Both the position numbers and the translations under genes were made by a program. The notes beneath the pieces were generated by a model that did not search any database, was not told where the DNA came from, and saw nothing but the letters and a program-made list of their open reading frames with translations. From Candidatus Nitrosocosmicus oleophilus (GTDB taxonomy: Archaea > Thermoproteota > Nitrososphaeria > Nitrososphaerales > Nitrososphaeraceae), in NCBI RefSeq assembly GCF_000802205.1, contig NZ_CP012850.1, forward strand, positions 186,001 to 250,000: a DNA stretch of 64,000 nucleotides. The letters are read 5' to 3'. This document shows, in pieces, positions 37,447 through 47,346 of this stretch (positions within the stretch are counted from its first letter, which is position 1; the number at the start of each line of letters is the position of its first letter).

Positions 37447-39070
37447 TCTTCTGTTATAATTCTAAGTTCAATTTCTGCGATGAGTATATGTGCAGAAAGC
37501 ATAATAATACCTGCCATACCAAACATTATCCAAAGTTATAATTTAGAACTTAACGACTCTGCTTGGATAATAGGTGTTTTCATCATAAGTGGCGCCATAA
37601 TGACTCCAGTAAGTAGTCAAATATCAGTTATTTTTGGCAAGATTAACACCTTGACAATATTGATGATACTATGTAGTATTGGAAATATAGTGGGAATAGT
37701 TGGACAAGATTATAATTCACTTATTATCTCCAGAGCTCTTCAAGGAGTAGGGCTGTCTATCATTCCTATAGGTCTTGCCATTATGGCAGATTTGTTTCCA
37801 AAAGATAAAATAGCAATTGGACAAGGGTTGTTACGCACAATTACTGCCTTTGGTGGTGTAGTAGGATTGATTGTTGGTGGATACTTAATTCATTATTTTG
37901 GATGGAAATCCACATTTTTTGTAATCACACCGATACCTATCATTTTTATTATTTTAATTTGGATATTCATTCCTCAAGATAGTAGTAAAAAGGAGAAGAT
38001 AGAAATAATAAATCGATTACGACCAAAAAGACTAGTTTTGTACCAAGTCCAAACCGTACTCTATTACTTCTAGACATCATAAAAAATTTTAAACAACGTA
38101 ATAAACCTAGAGAACAAAGATCAAAAATTTTAAATTATAAAAAAAATCAAAAATTACGAATTGGTATCGACATTGGAGGTATTATCACATTAAGTATTTC
38201 TTCTGTATTTTTTTAGTCGTAATTACTAATTTTGAAGAAGGATCTACTAATTTTTCATTTCATTCAACAGACTTTCAAATTATTTTACTCTCAATTAGTA
38301 TAGCACCAATTTTGTTATTCATTAATTTTGAATGTCAATATAAAAATACTAAATCCAATACATCAAATTCTAATCATCCAATAGTTGATTTCAGTATTTT
38401 ACATAGTCATCGAGCTATTTTGCTGTCTATATTTATGTTAATCATGGCAGGTTTTTTAATGTATACTGTAATACATATAATTCCCATTCTTTCTAAAGGT
38501 CCCACTCCATTGGGATTTGGTAATAATGCCATAGAAACTTCTTACATAATGTTACCAATACCCATGGCTTCAGTCGTGGGAGCAACTGCAATTGGATTTT
38601 TTGTATCTAAAATAGGTGATCCAAAATCAATAATTATTGGTGCTATAGTTATTACATGCAGTTTTATAGTCATTACTAATTTTTATTTAAACGAACAATA
38701 CGTTCTAGTATCTATTTTTGTTATTTCAATAGGATATGTGTTAATGCACATTGCGGCTATAAATCTAATTATGTTATGTGTTCCAATAAAAATGATTGGT
38801 GCATCTGTCAGTGTTGCAATATTTTTGAAATATATCGGTGCTGCTGCTGGCCCTGCCATATGCGGAATATATATGGGGACCCACCTCTCTCCTGTATTTA
38901 CTATTAGTAACAATAATACTAACGGGATGCTACAATTATTTCCTTCTTCTAAATCGTATCAGTTTGTATTTCTATATTGCACCACTGTAGCCATTATCAT
39001 TATTTTTATTGCTGTTATAGCCAATAAATTCTCACCAAAATGTCAAAATTATTCTTGTGAAGAACGGGGG
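37447..39070 (+). pseudogene. MFS transporter gene with multiple frameshifts
   Basis: The N-terminal half (from ATG 37480; the first helix continues upstream to an in-frame TGA at 37444) has MFS features: I-I-P-A-I-P-N-I, S-R-A-L-Q-G-V-G-L-S-I-I-P-I-G (motif C-like) and helices 1-6. The frame breaks near 38025 (AAAAAG) and again at the T7 run near 38209-38215. The C-terminal half (helices 7-12) continues to ~39060. Joining the three frames gives a drug-export-like MFS protein of about 530 residues. No start codon fits the first helix. Confidence 0.8.
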
Positions 39071-39407
39071 GAGATTGGTAATATTGCTAATAAATTAATC
39101 AATGAAATACAAATATGGGAAGGTATAGAAATTAGACCTCATACATTTGGGAGGATTTCAATTTAAAATGAATGGAATGGATATAGGGCATATACATGGA
39201 GATAAGATTGTTGATCTTCCTCTTTCCTCACATATCCAGCTAAAGATTTCTTTATTAAAAGAAAAAAATAACAATAATATCAAATCATCAGATTATCATA
39301 TTTATCCTGGAACAAAGTGGATAGTCTACTATTTAAAAGATGACTCAGATATTTCAACGGTATTAAGAGATTTCAAATTTCAATACGACCATATCAGAGC
39401 TCATTAA
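39071..39407 (+). pseudogene. DUF5519 (luciferase-domain) gene, frameshifted and fused to MFS frame
   Basis: The N-terminal part (IANKLINEIQIWEGIEIRPH) continues in the MFS frame, and the rest (G-G-F-Q-F-K-M-N-G-M-D-I-G-H-I-H-G-D-K-I-V-D-L-P) lies one frame over. Removing one G from the GGG run at ~39150 joins them. The pattern W-x-G-x-x-x-x-P-H-x-F-G-G ... G-H-x-H-G fits the DUF5519 family, of unknown function. No start codon of its own is visible. Confidence 0.7.
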
Positions 39408-39622
39408 GTACACAGTAATTACAATAATATTTGAAGATGGCAAAGCACATCTATGATTTACAACCTGTTTAGAGGTTTTATTTCTGTAAAATATGAACAA
39501 ATTTAATATTATATAATAGTATCTAAGAATTTATCCGCTTGGGATAAGGTATTTGAACTCTAACTCCGAATATTCTTTAGAAAACAGAGTTTATTTAAAT
39601 TGATGAATTATACTATTACAGA

Positions 39623-40795
39623 ATGAAATATTATCTTTTAGGCAAGAGCGGCCTTAGAGTTTCAGAGATTTGTCTTGGTACAATGACATTTGGTAAAGAA
39701 TGGGGATGGGGCGCTTCCAAAGAGGAATCTCGCAAGATCTTTGATGCTTACGTAGATGCAGGAGGTAATTTTATCGATACTGCTAATATATACACAAACG
39801 GAACCAGTGAAAAATATGTTGGCGATTTTGCTTCTTATGATAGAGAGAGATTTGTTATTGCTACTAAATATACTTCTAATACAAGAGCAGGTGATCCCAA
39901 TGCAGGTGGAAATCATCGAAAGAACATGGTACAATCGTTGGAGGCAAGTTTGAGAAGGCTAAATACAGACTACATTGATCTTTATTGGGTGCACGCATGG
40001 GATCAAACAACGCCGATAGAAGAGATGATGCGTGCACTAGACGACATGATCAAATCAGGAAAGATACTGTACATCGGAATTTCAGATGCGCCAGCATGGA
40101 TAGTCTCACAGGCTAATACTCTCGCAAATCTTAAAGGTTGGACTGAGTTTGCGAGTATTCAGATTGAATATAATTTAATTGAAAGGACTTCAGAGCGGGA
40201 ACTACTTCCCATGGCAAATGCCCTTGATATTGGAATAACAGCATGGTCTCCGTTAGGAAGCGGAGTACTTACAGGAAAATATAACAAATCAAGTAACAAA
40301 GCACTTTTAAACAATATAGTAAACAAAGATTACAATCAGAAAGAGAGTACAACTAACGATTCTAAAACTAGGACTATTTCATCATCATCAATTTCTGATG
40401 AGCAGAATGATAATAGACTAAACGTAGCAAGTTTTTCAGAAATATCAAATACTTTACTCAAAGCAAGAAATTTGAGAATTGCTGAAGAAGTTGTAAAGAT
40501 TGCTCAGGAAATTAAGCGCACGCCTTCGCAGGTTGCACTGAATTGGATAAGACAATCGAAAAAGATATTTCGAAATAAGATAATACCAATAATAGGAGCA
40601 AAAAACCTTGTACAGATAAATGATAACTTGGCATGTATGGAATTTGTACTATCTGATGACCAGATACAAAGGTTAAATGAGGTAAGTAAGATTGAACTAG
40701 GCTTTCCGCATGATTTCCTATTCACTGATGCAATTAGGAATATAATTTATGGAGGTACATATTCGTCAATATATGATCATAGAAGATCCAGTTAA
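39623..40795 (+). CDS. aldo/keto reductase
   Basis: 390 residues; ATG start. Complete family signature: G-K-S-G-L-R-V-S-E-I-C-L-G-T-M-T-F-G at the N-terminus and the catalytic tetrad Asp52, Tyr57, Lys82 and His124 (Y-W-V-H-A-W). NADPH-binding I-P-I-I-G-A-K near residue 325. An extra ~50-residue Ser/Asn-rich insert at about 220-275 distinguishes it. Reduces aldehydes or ketones; the physiological substrate is unknown. Confidence 0.95.
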   Translation: MKYYLLGKSGLRVSEICLGTMTFGKEWGWGASKEESRKIFDAYVDAGGNFIDTANIYTNGTSEKYVGDFASYDRERFVIATKYTSNTRAGDPNAGGNHRKNMVQSLEASLRRLNTDYIDLYWVHAWDQTTPIEEMMRALDDMIKSGKILYIGISDAPAWIVSQANTLANLKGWTEFASIQIEYNLIERTSERELLPMANALDIGITAWSPLGSGVLTGKYNKSSNKALLNNIVNKDYNQKESTTNDSKTRTISSSSISDEQNDNRLNVASFSEISNTLLKARNLRIAEEVVKIAQEIKRTPSQVALNWIRQSKKIFRNKIIPIIGAKNLVQINDNLACMEFVLSDDQIQRLNEVSKIELGFPHDFLFTDAIRNIIYGGTYSSIYDHRRSS

Positions 40796-40976
40796 AGCCA
40801 GAGTTTAGAATGTTTTGGTCGTTTGAGATTCGTGGTTAGTTCGGCCTCTTCAATTCCTTGTTTTTACTCTTTTTCACTCAAGTAGTTTGTATTGTACCTT
40901 ATCCAATTCAGTGAATCAAGATAATTATAGGATTAAGAATTGATATATTTGATAATGGGGCTCTCTTTTCTAACAA

Positions 40977-41207
40977 ATGGTTGATAAAGTAGAGGTAACA
41001 GTTACAAATTTAGAAAAAAAGCATAAGGGTAAAACAGGATATGAGAACATGTACTCAGTGGTTAAACATATCTATATGGATGATGGGAAAGTAGATATGG
41101 TCGGTTTTGCAATTGATAAAGAAAATCTTTGAATCCTAAAGGCTAAGATTGATGCAGCATCAATAAATGATAGCATATCAAATCAAGAGAAAATACTAGA
41201 CAAATAA
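40977..41207 (+). pseudogene. small gene with one in-frame TGA
   Basis: From ATG at 40977, 51 codons (VEVTVTNLEKKHKGKTGYEN ... F-A-I-D-K-E-N-L) run to TGA at 41130-41132; the same frame stays open for 24 further codons (ILKAKIDAASINDSISNQEK) to a TAA. The continuous reading suggests a ~75-residue protein broken by one nonsense codon. Family unknown. The short 51-residue product might also be functional. Confidence 0.55.
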
Positions 41208-41289
41208 AATAATCATAATATTTTACTGTTCAATCTAATAGTCATAATTAACAATATCCATTATATTATTTATTTAATGGTTATTGTTA
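41208..41289 (+). promoter_or_regulatory. shared promoter block of secreted Q/N-repeat genes (copy 1)
   Basis: AATATTTTACTGTTCAATCT, AATAGTCATAATTAACAAT, then TTATATT centred 26 bases before the TTG start. About 80 bases are conserved with 43054, 47260 and 53166. TATA spacing implies a leaderless transcript; the conserved part upstream of TATA is a candidate regulator site. Confidence 0.75.
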
Positions 41290-42027
41290 TTGAAACTATA
41301 TAGAAATATTACAATTGCATTTTTCATATTTTTAACTCTGTCCATTGGAGTTGTGTCTACAAACCCTGTAGCCAAATCAGTTTACGCGTGAAATAACACG
41401 TTATCACAAGAAGGAAATAGTCAAGATGATCAAGAAAAAGAGCAATCTCTAACATCTGGACAAGATAATCAAGTAGTATCAGGTGATAGTAGTATCTTAT
41501 CTGGAAATAATATACAATGTAATAGTCAGATTAATTCAAAGACTACATCCGGTATTTCTGACGATTTATGTGCTATTGGTGGCTTAAATATACCTGATCC
41601 AAATGAAGACAAGGTAAAAATAAAATTAATAATAAAATTTGATGTCGACCCGGAATGTGTACCAGGCCGTGCTACGAATCATGGTTGTAATGGTCATGGA
41701 GGACACTATATGATATATTCTGGTGCTGGAACAAACAATATATTTAGGGATGTCACTGTAGGAGAAGGACAATCGGGAAAGACTGTTGAAGTGTCTTTGC
41801 CATATAACCGCTGTATGGGAGTTACGATATCTGCTTCAAACCCATTTTTAAACCCTAATGGGTATGAAGTTGTCTCCAGTCAAATTGATAGCAAGCCAAA
41901 TGGATATGACTGTACGCAAAGACATGTTGGTCTATTAGAAGCTATAAGTTGTACTACTTTCAATGCTACAATGGATGGCCAAGAAAAAGTATTTTCTTTC
42001 ACATTCAAAATAATTGACAGATTTTAA
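41290..42027 (+). pseudogene. secreted Q/N-repeat family gene with one in-frame TGA
   Basis: TTG start at 41290. A signal peptide (ITIAFFIFLTLSIGVVST) leads to TGA at 41389-41391, right at the cleavage site where paralogues read A-Q-N-N. The frame then stays open for 210 codons: the family repeat (Q-D-N-Q-V-V-S-G-D-S-S-I-L-S-G-N-N-I) and a C-terminal beta domain with His/Gly/Cys (GGHYMIYSGAGTNN). Only one codon separates this from an intact gene of about 245 residues. Confidence 0.75.
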
Positions 42028-42065
42028 GCATGTGAAGGTAAATGGTTACTATGAATAAGTATCTA

Positions 42066-42104
42066 GAGCGTGGGGATACGGTTCAAGGTTGAATAGAATC
42101 TAGA
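42066..42104 (+). repeat. dispersed repeat, B-type
   Basis: GAGCGTGGGGATACGGTTCA, AGGTTGAATAGAATCTAG. Confidence 0.85.
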
Positions 42105-42382
42105 GCAAAAACAGAACCTATCTAAAACATAAATCAATTATAGATCTTTGGAATGATTTGGTCAAGTATTGATACAAGATATCCATCAAAAATTGTTAGA
42201 TAACTATATATTCACTTTATTGATGATTAATTATCTATCTTCAATCAAAATTTTCATAGATAGTGTAGATAGATACTTAATGAAACAAATTGATTTGATA
42301 AACAAGTCATTACCATCAACCAAATCAATTCAAATGAGATCTGACTGAAACAAGAATTTTGGTTTTGCCGGTAATAAGATTA

Positions 42383-42817
42383 TCATGCAGGAATTTTGAC
42401 TTTAATCTCATTGTTGTCGTTGATGACTTGATATGTTTGCATATTGTTTGTCTTTACGTATGACAAAATTTCTCCTGCTTTTTTGAAATAGTCTTGTACA
42501 TTCTTTGGTAAGGAACTCATATCCATCCCAGACATTATCGGTTCACTGAGTTTTTGACCAGTAATAATATCGAATGTGGCATGATGTAAAGGACAAGATA
42601 TTATTTTCTTTTCGGTGTTGACACGAATCTGTCCCATAGACAGTGGAGCATTCATGTGACCACATCGCTCATCAATTGCATAGAATTGGCCATCAATATT
42701 TACAACTACTATTTCTTTCCCACCTATGTCAACATGTTTCATTGATCTAGGAGGTATTTCATTTGCCAGTGCAACTTTGACATAGTCACTTTCACCGTTC
42801 ATTAAGTAAGACAACAT
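42383..42817 (-). CDS. Rieske-type ferredoxin
   Basis: 144 residues; ATG at 42817 (ATG at 42802 also possible). Rieske 2Fe-2S ligands: C52-G-H54 and C75-P-L-H78, with I-D-E-R-C-G-H-M and S-C-P-L-H-H-A-T-F-D. It resembles the soluble NirD/BphF-type Rieske proteins. The spacer is 20 residues. C-terminal extension with an N-x-M-Q-T-Y-Q-V strand. An electron carrier to an unknown partner; no oxygenase nearby. Confidence 0.92.
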   Translation of the reverse strand: MLSYLMNGESDYVKVALANEIPPRSMKHVDIGGKEIVVVNIDGQFYAIDERCGHMNAPLSMGQIRVNTEKKIISCPLHHATFDIITGQKLSEPIMSGMDMSSLPKNVQDYFKKAGEILSYVKTNNMQTYQVINDNNEIKVKIPA

Positions 42818-42910
42818 AATTTTACTTATAAATCTATCGTATATCCGATATATTGATCTATCTAGGTTGATTATAATGACTTTTTTTCTAAGAATTTCCC
42901 AACTATATCA

Positions 42911-42962
42911 TCTGTGATTGAATACATCCTTGGGAATACGGTTCAAGGTTGAATAGAACCTT
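42911..42962 (+). repeat. dispersed repeat, B-type with 'GAATACATCC' 5' module
   Basis: GATTGAATACATCCTTGGGA, ATACGGTTCAAGGTTGAATA, then GAACC. The flanks are GGTTC/GAACC, a compensated pair compared with GATTC/GAATC. Confidence 0.85.
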
Positions 42963-43053
42963 TGGTCTACTTTATGAAATCAATTGTAAAGCAATAATGT
43001 TATCTTTAGAAATGATATGAGGTAAAAGAAAGAGTCAAACGTTTACAAACAGA

Positions 43054-43137
43054 CAAAATTATTCTAATATTTTACTGCTTAATCTAAAAGTCATAATTAA
43101 CAATAGTCATTATATATTCTAATTCATCCTCTATTTT
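43054..43137 (+). promoter_or_regulatory. shared promoter block of secreted Q/N-repeat genes (copy 2)
   Basis: AAAATTATTCTAATATTTTA, CTGCTTAATCTAAAAGTCAT, AATTAACAATAGTCAT, and a TATATAT element centred about 24 bases before the GTG start. Confidence 0.78.
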
Positions 43138-43812
43138 GTGAAAATCAAAAGAATAGGTTTAACAGTCTTTAATATAATTCTGATTTTAGCAATTGGACTA
43201 GTCTCGGCCAATTTGCCATATTATACCATGGCCCAAAATGAAGGATTAGCACAAGACGGTAGTAATGGCGAAGCAGATCAAGACATTGAACAATTACAAG
43301 TATCGAAGCAAAATAATCAAGTAGTATCTGCAGATGGGTCCATCGCATCTGGCAATAACATTTTGTGTCAGACAATGAATAATATAGATGTAAACTCCAT
43401 CATAGATACTAATTGTCAAAATGAAGGATTAGGTGGTCCTAGAATTTTGACTGCTGTTGATATACGTACTTTTGACGATCAGGGTCTAAGACCTTCCAAT
43501 ATACTAGTAACCGTGACGGATAGCAGTGGACAGGAAATTTTAAGGCAAACTGATCGGAACGGCAATGTAATTGAATTTTTTGATCCTAATCCTATTGCGG
43601 GTCCCTTATTTATCAAAGGTACATATACAAATGGTACGGCTATCACCAAGGACATCGTAGCAGTGGAGGGAAAATTAATCCCCACTTTTGGACCTGACAG
43701 ACCTATAAATTGCGAAATTACTGACAGAAATGTCTTTGAATGCATAGGCGAGGTTGGTACCAGCGTAATACCGCTTAATAATCAAATAAGAGTAGGTGTA
43801 ACATCTAACTAA
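43138..43812 (+). CDS. secreted Q/N-repeat protein with C-terminal beta domain
   Basis: 224 residues from GTG at 43138. Signal peptide (LTVFNIILILAIGLVSANLP), then one family repeat (Q-D-I-E-Q-L-Q-V-S-K-Q-N-N-Q-V-V-S ... S-G-N-N-I-L-C-Q). The C-terminal ~120 residues look like a beta-sandwich (ILVTVTDSSGQEILRQTDRN) such as a carboxypeptidase-regulatory-like domain, with two Cys near the end. Likely at the cell surface. Intact paralogue of 41290, 47347, 53251. Confidence 0.8.
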   Translation: MKIKRIGLTVFNIILILAIGLVSANLPYYTMAQNEGLAQDGSNGEADQDIEQLQVSKQNNQVVSADGSIASGNNILCQTMNNIDVNSIIDTNCQNEGLGGPRILTAVDIRTFDDQGLRPSNILVTVTDSSGQEILRQTDRNGNVIEFFDPNPIAGPLFIKGTYTNGTAITKDIVAVEGKLIPTFGPDRPINCEITDRNVFECIGEVGTSVIPLNNQIRVGVTSN

Positions 43813-43997
43813 GTCTATAATCTTAAACTATTTTTTATTGCTTGAATCGATAAATCATCAATTACACTCAAATCCTTTTTTTCCATATAGTCAAATCCTG
43901 TATTTTTTCCATACAATATCCAATTAATATGCTAATGCTGTAAAAAATGATTCTCGTAGCAAAAATTGTTATTAGCATAGACAAATGTTTAATATAA

Positions 43998-44035
43998 ATT
44001 ACAGTTTTCATACGTGGGGATTAGTAACAAATTTG
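43998..44035 (+). repeat. dispersed repeat, fragmentary
   Basis: TACAGTTTTCATACGTGGGG then ATTAGTAAC: 5' module and core only. Confidence 0.6.
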
Positions 44036-44103
44036 ACTAATAACTGCGGTTAAAGGATCCAACTGGGTCTAAAAAAATTTTGGAAATTAGAGTAGAAGGA
44101 TGA

Positions 44104-44913
44104 TTATATCCTCTTATTATTAGTAATTTTTAGATCTAGTTTAATAAAGTCATTATCTCCTTCATCGTCATTCAATACTGTTTCGTTTAGGTTACCAACG
44201 CCATCTTTAGGAACATTCAATAATCCAGATTTCTCTCCATCTAAATCGGTCGTATCTTCAGAAGTTCCCTCATACAATCTGATATTATAATTAACATCAA
44301 TAGACGAATTAGTTTTCCAATCTAAGGTTAAACGTATCTCTCCTCTTACTTCTCCTCCCACCTTCTCAATCCAAACAGGTATGTCTACATGTGTATCAAA
44401 TGGTCCTAATTGATAGGTTGCAGGGACGCCACCATTAAATGAAGCAGTTTTTTCTTCATCATCACCGAAGTCTTCATAATCGTGCAATACCATAGGCCCT
44501 TCAATTATAACTTCACGATACCATGGTGAGTCAGGGTTTAAGGATGCAGCTGCCAGTATAGCCCGAAGATCATTTATACCTCCATAGCCCATTTCTATAT
44601 TCCAGGTACCATTAGAATGATCTGGATCTTTACTGTAAGGTAAAGTACCAACTTTATCTGCGGTCCTTTCTATGATGTTTCGGGCCTCCTCTGGATTTAT
44701 GTCTGGATATACGCTAAAAATTAATCCGGCTAGGCCTGACAGATGAGGAACTGCTGCCGAGGTTCCAAAAAAACCTGTAATATAATCATTTGATGGGTCA
44801 TACCACAATGACCCTGTCATATCGGTGGTGGATATCATAATACCTGGTGCTACTACCGATAGTTCTGGTCCGAAATTAGAACCGGTATACGCTGTCCCCC
44901 TGACTTTGCCACA
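44104..44913 (-). pseudogene. subtilase (S8) gene, C-terminal part only
   Basis: The open frame begins after a TGA at 44914 and reads S-N-F-G-P-E-L-S-V-V-A-P-G, then F-F-G-T-S-A-A-V-P-H with the catalytic Ser, ISP helix and a C-terminal beta domain. The catalytic Asp and His regions are missing, so it cannot be active. It was probably a secreted protease gene, cut by a deletion or insertion near 44.9 kb. Confidence 0.85.
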
Positions 44914-44961
44914 TCAAATGTTATAAAATATTTATATACATCTTTGTTATATATTTAGTAT

Positions 44962-45270
44962 GTGTTATACCAATCATTGTCATTAATTGGCATTATTGCG
45001 CTATTAATAACAACTGCTGTTGTAATAACAATTGTAGTTCCATCAAACAATATAGCATCTGCAAATGGAATGTCTCAACCTTATCTTAGTGTTGTATCGT
45101 ATGATTGCTCTATAGGATCAGATGGGTGTGAAGACAATGTATACTGTGATATAAATGAGGAAGGATCGTGTTATGATAGGTAAGAGGGAAATGATGATGG
45201 CAGTAGTACCAATCCCCAGTCAGCATCATACAAAGGTAACATTGTTCCCCAGGATCCATTATTTAGCTAA
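44962..45270 (+). pseudogene. small secreted Cys protein with one in-frame TAA
   Basis: GTG start at 44962 behind a TATA-like ATATTTATATA. Signal peptide (IGIIALLITTAVVITIVV), then S-Y-D-C-S-I-G-S-D-G-C-E-D-N-V-Y-C-D-I-N-E-E-G-S-C, to TAA at 45181. The same frame continues G-N-D-D-G-S-S-T-N-P-Q-S-A-S-Y-K-G-N-I-V to a TAA at 45268. The first 73 residues may still be made. Confidence 0.5.
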
Positions 45271-45273
45271 GTA

Positions 45274-46015
45274 ATAGCTGGGGATAGAGGAATAAAACTA
45301 AGGTTTATTGCAGAAATCAACAAGGATAATATCCAGTATTGCAAGGAACTTATGAAAATTTCTGAATTACGACATTTAGATGAAATAAAAGGAAATTTTG
45401 GTTTGGGTGATGGCGTATATTATAGAGCAAGTGCTAAAACTACTGAATCATCACCACCTCCATTGCTTATATCTAGTACGTTAAGAGCACTTGTAGAACA
45501 GCAACAATATTTCTTTGATATGCTTTGGAGGAAAGCAATTCCCGCTAAGAAAAGGATAAAAGAAATAGAAGAAGGACTAAAAAAAGAATTTATAGAAACA
45601 GTTCAAGATCCTAGGGAAACTCTTGATTTGACCCCTAAACTACTTTCATCCTCCATTGAAGAGATTCAATTGATAATTTCCAATAAAGAAACATACCAAC
45701 TATTTGAAAATGAAATTAAACTGACAAGTTTACTAAGAGAACAACTTAGGGAAGGAAACCATATACAGGTAATAATTCATGGAGAGGAAAATACAGAGGA
45801 CTGTAGTCCTGAAGATGAGTTTGGAAATCTTTACCAGTTGCAGCGATAATCCCAGTCAGTTAGAGACACAAATTATTACCAGCGTAGTTTACGATAGACT
45901 AAATGTTTTCATTTCAGATGGAGAAACCCTAGCCATCATAGAATCAAACAAACCTGTTAACAATAGATTAGTTACCGGTGACGACCTGTTTGACTCGCTT
46001 GGATTGGCAACTTAA
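45274..46015 (+). pseudogene. sensor-domain gene, 5'-truncated and frameshifted
   Basis: From 45274 the frame reads R-G-I-K-L-R-F-I-A-E-I-N-K-D-N-I-Q-Y-C-K-E-L, matching residues ~70-90 of the 31105 protein. It continues to 45849, then a +1 shift carries on to 46015 (VVYDRLNVFISDGETLAIIE). No start codon in the first frame corresponds to the missing N-terminus. A relic of the 31105 family. Confidence 0.75.
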
Positions 46016-46141
46016 ATAGCAAATCAACTGTTTCATCGTATGCTACAATATTTGATACACTGTGGATCAGATCTAGTATATCAATAGATAATCAAAATTA
46101 GAACCGTCTAATCCTTATGCGAAGTCGAAATACTGTTGCTG

Positions 46142-46184
46142 GTTACACCCGTAGGGACACGATTCAAGGTTGAATAGAATCTAT
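46142..46184 (+). repeat. dispersed repeat, B-type
   Basis: ACACCCGTAGGGACACGATT, CAAGGTTGAATAGAATC. It ends 2 bases before the insertion sequence's target duplication (46186-46194). Confidence 0.85.
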
Positions 46185-46194
46185 AATATGAAGT

Positions 46195-47191
46195 TGCTTT
46201 GTCGCCTAACTCAACATATTTAGCTGGAATGAACAGATTGATTATTTGTGATAGACTGGCCCTCTTACAATCGCTCATTAGTTCAACGCGGTGAGATCCT
46301 CTTCTCGTATGATTTCCTTGATGGTTGGGGTTCAGAGATAGAGAATATGAATATAAACAAAAAGGGTAAACCATTTGTATTTCCAGATTCTTTCATCTTG
46401 GCCATTGGTTACATTCGCTATTTATTTCACCTACCATACAGACAAACCCAAGGTATAATTAAGGCCACAGGAAAAAGGTTACCTGCTAATCCACCAAGTT
46501 ATGGTCACATCTGTAAACGAATCAACAAGCTAAACATCGATATTAAAAGAGACAAGATGGATGACGATGATGACCTAATAATATCAATAGACAGTACAGG
46601 TATCAAGATTACTAACAGAGGTCAGTGGATGGATGAGAAATGGAATACACAAAATAGAAAAGGATATCTCAAGATCCACGTTGCTGTAGACATAAAGACC
46701 AGGAAAATCATTGCTTTGGAAGTGACAGATGAGAAGGTACATGATGGGAAAATGCTAAAGAAACTAGTCAATCATGTTTTGGATTCGAGAGAACCAAACA
46801 CTGTAAAGATAAAATCGGTACTAGCTGATGGAGCCTATGATTCAAATCCAAACTTTGTGTATCTTGAGGACAAAAAGATCAATCCAGGTATAAAGGTAAG
46901 AAGGAACTCTATTGTTTCTCCTAAAAACAATAGGTTAAGGAACAACGAAGTAAAGTTACAAGCAAAGGATCTGTTGAAATGGAAGACAAAAAGAAAATAC
47001 GGACAGAGATGGATATCTGAAACTGTGTTCTCAGCTATAAAGAGAATGTTTGGTGAATACACATCAGCAAACAGGTTTCAAAACATGGTAAAGGAGATCA
47101 TGATAAAAGTATCATTGTATAACATTTTTAGAAGAATATAACATGATGATCATGATGATAACCGGAGAATAAGGAATTATGCAACAAAGCA
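46195..47191 (+). mobile_element. IS5-type insertion sequence, copy 1 (997 bp)
   Basis: Imperfect terminal inverted repeats (TGCTTTGTCGCCTAACTC at the left; inverted right end TGCTTTGTTGCATAATTC), one DDE transposase gene and a perfect 9-bp target duplication ATATGAAGT at 46186-46194 and 47192-47200. Identical by eye to the copy at 58982-59978 in opposite orientation. No internal damage, so probably active recently. Confidence 0.95.
46248..47141 (+). CDS. IS5-type DDE transposase
   Basis: 297 residues from GTG at 46248. N-terminal helical DNA-binding part (YIRYLFHLPYRQTQGIIKAT), then the catalytic triad D115 (I-I-S-I-D-S-T), D194 (V-L-A-D-G-A-Y-D) and E258 (R-W-I-S-E-T-V-F-S), the last in the Y/W-I-S-E signature of IS5-group enzymes. 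Catalyses cut-and-paste transposition of its own element. Intact. Confidence 0.95.
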   Translation: MIDWPSYNRSLVQRGEILFSYDFLDGWGSEIENMNINKKGKPFVFPDSFILAIGYIRYLFHLPYRQTQGIIKATGKRLPANPPSYGHICKRINKLNIDIKRDKMDDDDDLIISIDSTGIKITNRGQWMDEKWNTQNRKGYLKIHVAVDIKTRKIIALEVTDEKVHDGKMLKKLVNHVLDSREPNTVKIKSVLADGAYDSNPNFVYLEDKKINPGIKVRRNSIVSPKNNRLRNNEVKLQAKDLLKWKTKRKYGQRWISETVFSAIKRMFGEYTSANRFQNMVKEIMIKVSLYNIFRRI

Positions 47192-47259
47192 ATATGAAGT
47201 CATAAAAAATGAATGGATTTTCATTATTTCAAATGTAAATGAAGAGAATCTTAAACAGC

Positions 47260-47346
47260 CAAAACTATTCTAAAATATTATTCTGTTTAATCTAAAAGTC
47301 AAAATTAACAATAGCCATTATATTGATAATTCAATGGTGATGGATA
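47260..47346 (+). promoter_or_regulatory. shared promoter block of secreted Q/N-repeat genes (copy 3)
   Basis: AAAACTATTCTAAAATATTA, TTTAATCTAAAAGTCAAAAT, TAACAATAGCCA, TTATATT centred 26 bases before the TTG start. Confidence 0.78.

Noticed and set aside
41130-41391. UGA recoding (selenocysteine or similar)
   Set aside because: No recoding element or Sec machinery evidence; one further lesion is TAA, and other genes nearby are clearly decayed.
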